From: Epiperipatus broadwayi
Lineage: Eukaryota > Onychophora > Udeonychophora > Euonychophora > Peripatidae
Assembly (NCBI GenBank): GCA_028023455.1
Contig: JAQFVV010012418.1
Coordinates: forward strand, 4,089,244-4,153,243
Length of the DNA stretch: 64,000 nt
Direction: 5' to 3'
Shown: piece by piece, positions 1 through 10,640 of the stretch
How the letters are laid out: every line of letters begins with the position of its first letter
Position numbering within the stretch: position 1 is the first letter of the stretch
Notes under the pieces: generated by a model
Database searches by the model: none
The model's input: the letters and a program-made list of their open reading frames with translations, nothing else
What the model was told of the DNA's origin: nothing
Position numbers and translations under genes: made by a program

Positions 1-19
1 ATATATTAAAATCAGTCAA

Positions 20-110
20 GTGTTGGTGGCCTAGCAGTTAGTATAGCTGCCTTCCAAGCAGCTGGCCCAAGTTCGCTTCCCGATCAACGCATTTGACATA
101 TGAAAAAAAA
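20..110 (+). repeat. tRNA-Gly-like SINE copy
   Basis: Positions 20-91 follow the layout of a glycine tRNA with anticodon TCC: a D-arm-like GTTGGTGGCCTAGCAGTTAG, an anticodon arm around CTGCCTTCCAAGCAG and a T-arm-like GTTCGCTTCCC. It is followed by TTTGACATATG and an A-run. The same head and tail recur at 14976, 32359, 39717 (minus strand) and 42970, which marks a dispersed tRNA-derived SINE rather than a functional tRNA gene. Several stem and B-box positions are degraded. RNA polymerase III promoter boxes are inferred from the tRNA similarity. Confidence 0.8.
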
Positions 111-135
111 TCATGTAAAACATTGATATTAAGTG

Positions 136-594
136 TATTTATATATGGAACTGTTTCCATTATCTAATATTAAGTATTGAATGTCTAGAAAAATTTGACT
201 TTATTTAAATCTCCCAATTACCTTCAACTATTAGTCTTAGCACACAGTATATGCACAACATTTTGAAAAGTATTATTATTTTTTCTTCTTCAGGTGTTGT
301 TGGCCTGACCAGTGACAATACTAGCATAGAAATTGAACCTGGACCCTTAGATTCTTAAATATTTAAATCAAAAATCTAAGTCTCCTGGTTTGATTCCTAT
401 GCTAGAACTCTCACTGGTCAGGCCAGCAACACCTGAAGAAGAGAGGATAATACTTCTCAAAACATTGTGCATATACTAACCTGTGTAGTATTACTAACAG
501 TTGAACATAATTGGAAGATTTGAATAAAGTTAAATTTTTCTAAAGACATTCGATACTTAATATTAGTTGATGGAAATAGTCCAACATATAAATA
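136..594. repeat. Long inverted repeat, arms about 220 bp
   Basis: The left arm (136-353) is matched as a reverse complement by the right arm (372-594), with a loop of about 18 bases. The best-preserved part is the inner 70 bp, for example GGCCTGACCAGTGA near 302 against TCACTGGTCAGGCC near 411. Outer parts such as TAATATTAAGTATTGAATGTC also pair with mismatches and small indels. There is no coding potential. It is probably a foldback or MITE-type element lying right after the SINE tail. A transcript would form a long hairpin. Confidence 0.85.
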
Positions 595-1636
595 CAACAA
601 AAATATTGTCATCACAAATCCTCAGGAAAATATTGATATTAAATATTTTCATTTTTGATATTAACTGCCATTATCTTAGATATAATGTAAAACTGTGTAA
701 TTTCTGCTTATTATGTCCTGTGGGGTTTGGTGTGAGGATAGATTAAAGAATTCTAAAACTAAAGGTTTTTAGATGGACTCTGCTGGGAAAAGAAAAAAAA
801 ATCTAAATTTAATTAAGTTGAATTGTTGTGTTCATTTTGTCATTTTGTTGCTCAGAAGTCACATGACCATTTCAACAGATGCTAGACAATTATTAATATG
901 AATACTACAAGCTTGAGTAATCAATAGAGACCCCATAGTATAGGGTAAAGAAGTAAAAGATGGCTGCTAGATGAAAAAATGCATTAGTTAAATGGTCTTG
1001 CACCCTAGTCCTCCCTGAAAAGGCATAAACCAAAAACAATGAAGATTTTATATTACCATATCATTTGATGTCCATTAATTATTCAAACTTACAGTCAATG
1101 AAGGTGAAAAGAATTATTATTATACTTATCATATTATGACAGTCCACACTCTATAATTAATCATATTTAATCTCAAATGTAAATTATATATATTGATTAA
1201 TTCAAAATATAGTTAATATAAGATGTGATTTAAACAGTTTCAACTATTTAACTTTAAAAGTTTTTGAAATTGTTAATAGTTTTGCTTAGTTGTCTGCTTC
1301 AGATAGAATTAGTAGGTTCTTATGATAAACCAGTGATAGTCTTGTTTATAGTTTTTTTATTTCATTTATGATAATTTTTAAAATAATTTAATGTAGCACT
1401 TTAAATTTACCATATATTATAAACTTGTAGAAGTTCTGATGTTAAATCCCACTTTAGAAAAAAGTGAAGTTATGTCATGATTAAATTGTGAGTCATATTA
1501 TATTTATTAAAGAATTGGTGTTTGCATATGAAGGTATACTTTGGCATTCAACATGGACATGTTTTCCATTGCTTGCTATCTGTCACTTACCATAACTTTT
1601 GTATATGTTTATATACCCCCACACATATATAGAATC
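595..1636. other. AT-rich stretch, no gene seen
   Basis: I find no ORF, RNA gene or repeat that I can support here. The sequence is AT-rich with short A and T runs. Confidence 0.6.
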
Positions 1637-1820
1637 TCATGGAATAATGGTTATTGAATCTGCTCATCATGCCTAGAATCTGGGATTCAAATCTAAAGTA
1701 AGTAAAATTCAATTTTTTGGTTTTTTTCTTTCTAGTAATTGGTCTTTAACTAATGCAACCAACCATCATATGATTATTGGTAACAGTGATGTAAAAGAAT
1801 AATAAAGAAGAAGAAGACAT
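1637..1820 (+). repeat. Possible degenerate tRNA-derived SINE
   Basis: Around 1640-1696 the sequence has a tRNA-like order: ATGGTTATTGAATCTGC, then TCATCATGCC, then GGGATTCAAATC, which resembles a B box. It is followed by unrelated sequence ending in a GAA-rich tail near 1808-1818. The acceptor pairing is not convincing. It may belong to a different family from the glycine-type SINE at position 20, or the resemblance may be chance. Confidence 0.4.
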
Positions 1821-2557
1821 TACATACCAGATTTGACAATTTCCTGAGGATAGAGTTATATTGAATTAAACAAGGAAAGAAATACTTCATTCCTTATTAT
1901 CTGTTATTGTGAAACCTGGTAAATAATGTCTTCTTTTTTGTTTTGAGATGGGGTTATTTTTTGTTCAGTAATTCCTTGTCTATTCTTTTACTTATTGTAT
2001 AAATTAATCTTTTTTTTTTAATGGAAAAATCTGGTGGTATACAAAAATCTTGACATAAATTTATACATGGTTATTAAGATGTACATGACGTAAGCATATA
2101 AAATAAAATCATCTAACTTTTCAAAATAATTTTTAATTTATATATAATTACATATGTGCTTGATGAAGCAAATAAAAATAGTATTACACTATTTTGATTA
2201 ATTTTATTTTGACTACTGATGTAATTTAAGATCTTGGCTCAGCAAATAAAGAAGAGTTTTTATGAAACCAGTCCTTTGAACAATTTGAGAAGTTATTGTT
2301 TTAAAAAGAAAATACTTGTGTTTTTTAATTTATATAAAACAACTATGAAAAAATATTGTAATGAATTAAAATGCCAGAGTCTTTAATTTTATAAAGAATA
2401 ATTTATCAAATAATATATGCAAAGCATCCCTTTATCTCAAAAGTATCATTTTCATTTTCTAGGCAAGAGTGGTAAATTAAAAAAAATTCCATAACTTCAT
2501 ATTAAAGTTTCACTTAGTTACTTATATCCGAGCACTTATAGCATATATGTGTAGAGA
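1821..2557. other. AT-rich stretch, no gene seen
   Basis: No coding region or recognisable repeat was found. There are T-rich runs near 1930 and 2010. Confidence 0.6.
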
Positions 2558-2715
2558 TGGTAATCTGGAGCAACTGATGATTGCTGGTTTAGCATGAAAT
2601 ACATATATTGGTGATTATTTATCTTTTCAACATATGTGTGTTCGGGTGTATCAGTGTTATGAGATAGTGTGGAGGGTGGGGGGTCATGTGAAAGTCTGTG
2701 CTCATATACCCTATA
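2558..2715 (+). repeat. Fragment of dispersed repeat family shared with 38, 48 and 57.7 kb
   Basis: The segment from TAATCTGGAGCAACTGATGA through TTTAGCATGAAATACATATA to the GTGCTCATATACCC end matches, as a reverse complement, the beginning of the repeats at 38080 and 48355 and also the pair at 57700. Better copies have a tRNA B-box-like motif at this end (for example GAGTTCAAATCCC near 57956). Here that motif is degraded. A SINE origin is likely but not proven. Confidence 0.7.
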
Positions 2716-2740
2716 TATTAAGTGAACATTAATTATTTTT

Positions 2741-2790
2741 CACATCATCATCATCATCATCATTATTGTTGTTGTTATTATTGTTAATTT
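2741..2790. repeat. Trinucleotide microsatellite (ATC/TTG/TTA)
   Basis: A run of ATC units passes into TTG and then TTA/ATT units, a short compound trinucleotide repeat. Confidence 0.85.
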
Positions 2791-5700
2791 ATTATATTGT
2801 ATTAGATCCCATTTGCATGCAAATTATCCCTGGTTTTTAATAATGATAGAACAAAACTATTATTCCAGTTTAATAGAATAACTAATCCTTGCTTTATCCA
2901 TTGTTTATTTTTTAGTTATTTATAAGCCTAATTAAACTTTATGTTGACCAAAATCCAATATTAAATTCTTTTCTTATATATATTGTTTATGAATAAATGC
3001 TGCAAATGATGTAGTGATGTATGTATGTATAAAAATTAAAAGTAATAAATAACGTGGAATAACTACAGTTTTCAAATCTGTCTGAGACTTAATGGCAATA
3101 ACTAAATTGCTTAAATAAATGCATAATTATATGTAACTGACTTTTGAGACAATAAATATAGTTTTTAGCAAATCACTTAACATCTTATTTCACAGTTTTA
3201 TTTTTCAGTTTAGTTGAATTTTTTATTATTATTAAGAAATTAATACAACATTGTGTTGACTTACATAATCTGAATGCAATTTCTCAATAAATTAAAAGCA
3301 TTTAAAAAAAATATCCATATTTTTTTTTTTGTTTACAAATGTTTATTTTAAAATTTCATTTTCTTTTTTTACTTTATATCTGTTTATTAAACATTTACTT
3401 CATTCCAAACAATAACACTATTTATTTATTTTAATATATTTGAATAATAATTTTATCAATTGAATATAAGATACAAATTCTTCTGAGAATGTATCTCAAA
3501 GTTACACATGTTGACCTTAAAGATAGGTTTAGTTTCTTACAATTGTTTAACAGATGTCAAAACATAAATTCAATATTAGTACAAGAAATACAAAAAAATT
3601 ACATTTTAGGTTAATTATGATGATCAGATGTTAGTTATAGCAAGGAAAAATATATACAGATCTTTGTTATGAAGATTTAATTAGAAGAAAAAGAAGCATT
3701 ACTACAAAAATTTATGCAAAAGAAATATATAAATAGTGTTCAATATATCTTTGTCTATATATGACAACTTCTTGCTAGTTAGCCTATCTTTAGAAAAAGT
3801 AGAACAACAATCAGTGGGAAACAAAGACCCCATTTAAAATCACTGATGAGTATGTTGCCTTTTGGCATCAGATTTCATAGATAAAACAAATTTGAATAGC
3901 ATTTTAATAGTAATTTGCCATTGTTTTCTTGTTTAACATAAAATGTCATAATATCTGATGGATTGTTTTTTTGTTTGTCAAAGAAATTCACTATTTATAT
4001 ATATAAGAGGTACCATTGCAACAGACTACCAATTAGATCAAAAATTTATACTTTTATACAATATATATTGTTATGAAAATAAAATCGTTTTGGATACCCC
4101 AGATAAAATCTTGAAATTTTTACTTCTGAGTGTTATAGATCAACTTACTACCTTTCTGGGTTGACAAAATTCTATTTTTATGAAATGATTTATTTATGCC
4201 AGTTTTTTTATTTTAATTATTGACCTGAGAATTAGGGCTTTGGTATTAAATTTAAGAATCATTCTTTTTTTTTTTTTTTTTACCTAACAACAACAAATTC
4301 ATTAAACTGTCATTAGCAAAATTTTCTTATTTAATGATCCTTCCATTAATTATATATGAATTTTTTTTATACAGTAGAAACTTGTGGCATCTATTTTTCT
4401 ACTTATCGTAGAGTGCCAGTAAGTTACTCCATTTTCTTCTGAAAGACAGTTTTATTTCTTTAATTAATTCTAATGAAAATTATATCTACTAGAGAAAAAT
4501 TAATCTACATGTATTAGTTTTTCTTTTGACCAATTAACTAGAAGAAAAACAATTTACAGTTGCTACTTTTTTTTTGACGTCACAATTTCAAATATCAATT
4601 TCTTTACTTTTTTGTTACATGTGCATCCTCACTGACATAGATAAACAACTTTTAAAGTTATATATGCATATAAATATTTTGCATATTTATATATAAAAAT
4701 CACATTTATAAAAATGAATTTTAAAAGCAGAATATAATATAAAAAAGTAATCAATTGGTTTATTATTTCAAAATTCATAGGAAGTTCAAGCACAGGAAGT
4801 TAACAGATCTGGATGAAATCCTAAGGCCTATATTTTCAGAGCCTGTCATCCTACCAATGCACTGAACCACACAAGGTAAAATGGAAATGCGATATATTTT
4901 AATCAATGTTTACATTAGCTCTGATATTGTAGTCATAACAGTCTCTTAGAATTCATTAAATTAAAAATTATTATAAGACACATATTTTTACTTTGCCCAA
5001 CACTCTCTATTCTTCACCTCCAATTATTTTTGAGATTTTTTGACATGTATAAAATGAAGTAAATATTTCAAAGGTATATTTTGTTATTTAAACAACTCCT
5101 ACCTTATAAAAATAAATGGTCCATTAATGGTTTATGGTAAGATAAGTTAGCCATTAATAACTTAATCAGGGTAAAAAAATAATTCAATTATTATTATTTT
5201 TTTGAGCCATAAAAAAGTTTATATTTACATCTTTATTGTAATTAGTAGTGTATAGGCTCCAAAACTGTGCTTTCAAACTAATTTTTTTTAAAAGTTGAGT
5301 ACGTTTTTATTGTCACTGTTAAAAAGTCCCATATCTAAATATCAGTCAGAAATAAAGTTAGTGCAGCAAGATATTGATTTGATAATAGATGTAGGTAAGT
5401 CATAGGGTGATGGTTCGAGAGAATGAATCCATGGATTATAACTCTGTTACTGGCAGTACTCAAGTTTTTATGTGAATTTCTAAAGATTGCTAAAAAAAAT
5501 TGTTGCAAAGTAATTAATTGCTTGAAATTTGCATTTTGATTATTAATAAATTTGAACTTAAAATGCAATCTTAACAATAATAATAATTTTTCATTTTATT
5601 ATTAAAAAAGAGTTCTTTATTATTATGACTTATTGAAGAGCATGTTCTTGGAATAATATTTGAAACATTTTTATAAAATATATATTATTTGAATCTTTGT

Positions 5701-5950
5701 ATTTTCATTAACAGAATAAGTAAGAGTAGGCGATGCTATGAGATAAACAAATTTATAATTTGTAAACATTTTGTTTGTTAATAACTGAATAGATAAATGT
5801 TTTTTTCTATCCATTTTTTTTGGAACTTGCAATAATTTTTGTTTCCAAAATTTTAATTTAAAAGTGCAAGTAAATGTATGTTGAAACGGATGTTTTCATG
5901 GGTGAAAGATGTTTTATGAAGTATGTTTTCAGGATTAACTGTATTTATTA
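2791..5950. other. AT-rich stretch, no gene supported
   Basis: About 3.2 kb without a supportable gene. Open frames such as 3958-4164 (68 codons, plus) and 5335-5577 (80 codons, minus) have no recognisable domain and are expected by chance at this composition. A poly-T run lies at about 4265-4282. On the minus strand, 4790-4880 vaguely resembles a tRNA (GTGGTTCAGTGCATTGGTAG, then GGATTTCATCC) and could be an old SINE, but the match is too weak for a separate call. Confidence 0.55.
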
Positions 5951-5952
5951 TT

Positions 5953-6662
5953 GTAAAATAAATTTCTTACCAGCATTTCGATAAGATAATGCTGATCCTT
6001 AACTAGGTGAAAAAATGTATAAAGTAATAATTACAATATAGAATTGTTTCACATGGTTGTTATATTACATGGTTGGTGAATAGTTTAATTTACATTTAGC
6101 ACGATTTTTTATATTTACTTGTGTTAAGAAACTTTTCCAAATAGTTGGTAATTTTATTATTTCATCATGTTTATTAATGTAGTTGTTGTTTTTAAATTTT
6201 TTTATAGTGTCTCTAAATATTCTTTGGTTATGATTATTGCATGTGGATATGATTTTGGTATTTGGGAGATCTATGCAATGGTCAGTATCTAAAACATGGA
6301 GAGCAAGTGCTAAAGTTGTTGAAAATCTTTTTACTGCATTAATGTGTTCACCTCTTTTAGCATTTATACATCAATTGCTTCTCCTTAGGCATGTAGTTAG
6401 GTATATGGGATTTCATAGACCATTTGGGCTTCTAGAGTGATTATATCCTTAGGTTTGATTAGAATATTATTAATCTTTTGCTCAGTAGAGAACATTGTGT
6501 TTATGTCATAGTGTTTTAATACCTTTCTAATTTTATCTGTGGTTTCTTTTATATAAGGAATACATATTCTATTAGAATTATTCATTTAATTAATAATTAT
6601 TTAACCCAATTGCAGATAAGTATTATCTTATCAAAACATTGGTAAGAAGATTTATTTTACTT
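5953..6662 (-). mobile_element. Truncated Penelope-like element with inverted terminal copies
   Basis: The minus-strand coding remnant at 6065-6585 is bounded by two related sequences in opposite orientation. At 5953-6000 the plus strand reads GTAAAATAAATTTCTTACC and then AGCATTTCGATAAGATAATG. At 6608-6660 the minus strand reads GTAAAATAAATCTTCTTACC and then AATGTTTTGATAAGATAATA. Penelope-like elements are known to carry terminal repeats that can be direct or inverted, and this fits. The element is short, so most of the reverse transcriptase is missing. The strand is that of the coding remnant. Confidence 0.65.
6065..6585 (-). pseudogene. Penelope-like element: reverse transcriptase end and GIY-YIG endonuclease remnant
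   Basis: Read from 6585 downward, the first frame gives a 62-residue ORF. It contains ICIPYIKETTDKIRKVL and later VYEIPYT, matching the linker after the reverse transcriptase and the first strand of the GIY-YIG endonuclease of Penelope-like elements. After a stop near 6397 another frame continues with KRGEHINAVKRFSTT, then LALHVLDTDHCIDL and RIFRDTIKKFKNN, ending at a stop at 6065-6067. That segment matches the C-terminal part of the same nuclease domain (the 'EH...AL..H...' pattern). The family copies itself through an RNA intermediate. This copy lacks the RT core, has lost the conserved cysteine and Y-I-G core at the frame break, and cannot be active. The assignment comes from remembered family motifs, and I am fairly sure of it. 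Confidence 0.72.
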
Positions 6663-8465
6663 TAATAGACATGGTTAATCCCCAAAATATGCTTCATAAT
6701 ATATATATATACACACAAATATAGGTGCTTGTGCTCTGATAGAAGCAAAACTGTTGCAAAATAATTTATCAAGCTGGTAGAAATTATCAATAATATTAGA
6801 GAAAAATAATCTGATTGCATTTTGCAATGCAGGAATGATTAAATATTTATTTGTTGTAAAACTTGGGGAAGGAGTGCCATTAAAAAAGGCAGTTTAAATA
6901 AAAATATGACAAAAACATTTTAAACGTTAGTTTTGGAGATACAAAAAATAGTGATCAATATTGAAAATCCTTCTATGGTTACTCATAGAAAAAACTTTCT
7001 ATCCAATTGTCTATTTTTTTGTGTATGTGATTCTTTAATAAAATAATCTGTTAGTTGGTGTGACTAAATAAAAATATATTATATAATATATTTTTATTAT
7101 TTATAACTTCAGAAATAATAAAAATGGGACAAATATTTTTGAATATGTTGCAGTTACAAAAAATTGTAATGTTTATATACATAATTTTAATCAGAATATA
7201 TATATAATGAAATAAAGTTAACACTATAGTTACATACTTCTTGATTCAAATTATATAGAAAAATGATAATATATATATAAAAGAAAGGCATTAAAACATC
7301 TTTTTTATTTTATCAGTTAAAGTAAAAAATATTTATTTTTTTAAGCTTCATTTATCATCTAAGAGGCAGTCATACTTTTTGCAGCTATTCCAAGCAATTG
7401 ATTTCTACTTTCATTCACTTTACAATGCAGATGCAATTATTGTGCCTAATTGCAGCTTATATCTATTGACAAAAACTATTGAAAGAAAGTTGACATAACA
7501 ATGCAAAAACCCTGAACTAGCTGAAAAGAGAGTTAATTCAGACAAATAACATTAAAACATGTTTATTGCACCATAATTATGAAACTGGGAGGATGACATA
7601 GTCAACCAAAAACAATTTAAATTGTCTGAAAAATTTTTTAAAGATGAGGGGGAAAATGGCTATCACCATTGTTTTTTAAAAACTCAGGGATTTTTATGAC
7701 AGTTTAAATAATACCATGAAGCATAGGCTAAATAGTTATTAAGAATGCTTGATGACTTGTTTACAAAAAAAAAAAAATAGTTTCTAGTTTTTGGCTTGGG
7801 ATTTTAAAAAAATCTTTTATTTTTTTTATGCTTTAATACATTTTTTAAAAGTGATTTTGGATAAATCGTTTTTTGAATTTATGTTTTTTTTTAAAATAAA
7901 ATATACAAGGCATTTCAAAATCCATTGATTCATCTAGACACTATCCCCCCTTCCCTAAGTAATCAAAAATAAAAAAACCAAGTAGAAATTTGTAAAAAAA
8001 AAATTTTTTTTTAGTTCACCTTGCAACTTTTAAATGCTATTATGATCAAATGACTTTTTATTTGCATTATACATAATAATATAATTATCATTTATATATT
8101 GTATTTTTGCATTTTATTGAAATCAATATATGTTATATGAGAAAACAGCAAAAAAAAAAAAAGATTATTAACTTTGTTTGCTTAATTTTTTTTAATGTGT
8201 TACAAACTAATTTTTTAATGTTAATATGTTTTACTTCTTTTAAATGCCCTTTTTTAAAAAAATAATAATTAATTTTTATTATTATAGTAGCTTGAAAATC
8301 TGTGTTCAAATATCCTTTAAATACACCTGGCTTAAGTATATTCACTATACTTATGTTTAAATATTAAATAATATATCTGATGGCTTTTAAGTGGTATAAT
8401 TTAATTTGTATGTGTACTCTTTTTAAATATTTAAATTATTCTAAATAAACACACGTGCACACACA
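6663..8465. other. AT-rich stretch, no gene seen
   Basis: No supportable gene. It has long A or T runs near 7765, 7998 and 8150, and a CA-rich patch just before 8470. The 70-codon minus-strand frame at 8133-8345 is low-complexity (K, F and I rich) and looks like chance. Confidence 0.6.
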
Positions 8466-8469
8466 CATA

Positions 8470-8660
8470 TATTACAATTTAATTTACATTTGTAAACATT
8501 TTGTACTCACAACTTTGACATTATCTATTTTGGATTAATACATTAATGATTATTACTAATCATTTATTAAGCCAATTAAAAGTTAATATACACCTGTTTG
8601 TTAATTAAACACAAACACGGGAATAATTCAATTTTATCTCTTTTTATCTTTATCTTTATG
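8470..8660 (+). repeat. Repeat related to the one at 30.34-30.51 kb
   Basis: The order of motifs TTTAATTTACA, CACAACTTTGACA, AATGATTATTACTAATCATT, GTTAATTAAAC and GGAATAATTCAA is repeated at 30339-30510 with moderate divergence. There is no coding potential. The family is unidentified. Confidence 0.6.
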
Positions 8661-10560
8661 TATAATTTTAAAATTAAAATATATTAGAGATAAATATACA
8701 TATTGTTTTTACTCTGGCTATAATTACTGTATGCTAATTCATGATATCCATTAAGAACATTTGAACTAAATGCCACATAATTCCTACTAAATAAGCTATA
8801 AATATTTTTGGTAGAATAAATTTAATTTAATAGTAATAAAAAAAAAATGTTTAAAATAAAATAGCAAACACACACATATGCATATATTGATCTTAAATAT
8901 TATAAATTTTAAGAATCTCAAAAAAGTAATAATAAATGAGCTCCCAACTAATTTTTTACTATTTTGGTTATTTTATATATAAACAACATATTGTAACAGG
9001 AACTGGGTTCAAACCCTGTTACAAGAGAGAGAGTAAATCAGGCTATGTATGTATGTTCTGTTTCATGAGATGTGTATTTGGAAAGGACCACACAGCCTAC
9101 ACATATATAGTTACATAAATAATAATAATAATCGCGGTAATGGGTTACTAATATAAATTTACATATTTTATTTTCATTCTCTCACTTATTTTATTCTTAT
9201 TTCATGGCATATGTGTATATTGATGAATATTGTGTTGAAGGGGGTAAGAAAAATGAATAAAATCAAGAGATTTTCAAATATTTTAAAATATGAAGGAAAA
9301 AAGAAAGGAATTTCGTTTACCTTGCACGAATCAATTAGTCGAACGGACTGTATTGTTATTGAAACAGATATAGTTAATAGTTGGATGTTTCATTTAAATT
9401 AATAAGATTAATATCTTATTAAGTTTCGAAACTTTGTGGAAATGATTTTTGTGTTTAGCTAAAAGAAAAGAACAGGCAGAATGTCCATTAAAAAAATTAA
9501 ATTCTTGAGGATCCTATTGTCTAATTATCAAGGTAAGCAACAAAGCGTAATTAGAGGGAGTTTCCAAAAATAGCAAAAGTTAAGTCCAAGTTGCTAAATG
9601 GTTTTTCTTTTGTTCGGGTATTAGGTTAAGACTTTTGTGAGAGATAAAAAAAAAATTGATCGAGAGCGAGGGCATTTTTTTTTTTGGTTGGCAGTTTTTG
9701 CTGGCTAGGGAGATTGCAGAGAGAAGGCAGAAGGCAATACATAGCAAAAAAAAAAAAAAGAAGAATTATAAAAATATTTTTTTTTTTACCAGAAAAGAAA
9801 GATATAAAAAGGAAACTCCATGAAATGCATGGTCTAAATTTCTCATCGTGCTGGGGGTCTATGTTAGACTCCAGCTCCTTCTGTACCTTTGAGGCCACGT
9901 AACATATTAAGAGACAGATTGCCCTAAATATTATGTAGAAAGAAAAAAAAGGGAAAGAAAACACACTATGAATGAATCCTTTGCATGATATCCACCACTC
10001 CACAGATCTGTCATGGAATGATGAACTTATTAATTAGAACACTGAATTAGAAGATCAAATGGACTGGCGATTTATCCACGTTAGCGCAAGGAATTGGAGT
10101 GAAGGACCAAGAATTAATAACCACAAAGAGTGCACTCAGAGACATTTATTTTAATTCAGAGGGCTCATCAAAACAGCGGTAAATATATTTGCTATTATTT
10201 CCAATCTTTAAATGCACAAAAATCAAATAGTGTAATAACTTTTATACGTATTTTGCTGCATAGATTTTATTCTTTAACTATAACATCATGTAAACAGAAT
10301 ATTATGTCATATACATGTGTGTGCCACTCTATAATTTCTTCAAATAAACATAAATAGATTTTAAATTTAACAAAAGAAACTTTTTTTTTTTTGTTTATTT
10401 GTCTCTTTTACATTTTATTATACTTTTTTTTTGGAGTATGTATTATATGTTTTAAAATAGATTCCATTATTATTTTCTTAAGGTGCGTGTTGATGTATGT
10501 TTAGTAATTCTAAGAAACAAATGATCTCGGAAAGAGTACTATCTAATAAAAGAAAAAAGA
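8661..10560. other. No gene supported; slightly less AT-rich from 9.2 kb
   Basis: A perfect B-box-like GGTTCAAACCC lies at about 9007-9017 in a small inverted sequence (TGTAACAGG...CCTGTTACA), but no A box or tRNA fold is visible. Two opposing frames overlap at 9626-10003 (minus, 125 codons) and 9684-9902 (plus, 72 codons). Both run across poly-A/poly-T tracts and show no domain, so neither is called. A 10-bp stem hairpin lies at about 9402-9422. Confidence 0.5.
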
Positions 10561-10605
10561 AAGGGAAAGAGATTTTAATTCACCTGCCGCTTCTTCTCCG
10601 GTGGG

Positions 10606-10640
10606 TTACGTCACCACCCCTGAGCATAAGCTAGTATAAA
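10606..10640 (+). promoter_or_regulatory. Candidate core promoter: CRE-like site and TATA box
   Basis: TTACGTCA at 10606-10613 fits the ATF/CREB site consensus. It sits inside an imperfect palindrome (GGTGGGTTACGTCACCACC). TATAAA at 10635-10640 follows 22 bases later, and a start site would be expected near 10665-10670. The surrounding 10.58-10.86 kb is clearly less AT-rich than its flanks. No ORF of note follows, so if real it could belong to a non-coding transcript, a 5' exon or a decayed LTR. TATAAA alone is common in AT-rich DNA, and the call depends on the combination. Confidence 0.22.

Noticed and set aside
20-91. Functional tRNA-Gly gene
   Set aside because: Stem and B-box positions are degraded, and the sequence continues into a SINE tail shared with other copies.
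5953-6000. Intact hammerhead ribozyme in the Penelope terminal sequence
   Set aside because: A CGAAA-like part is visible, but the CUGAUGA half of the core is not. At best it is a decayed remnant.
9626-10003. 125-codon minus-strand frame and the opposing 72-codon plus-strand frame
   Set aside because: Both run through poly-A/T tracts, have no domain and overlap each other. They are likely chance.
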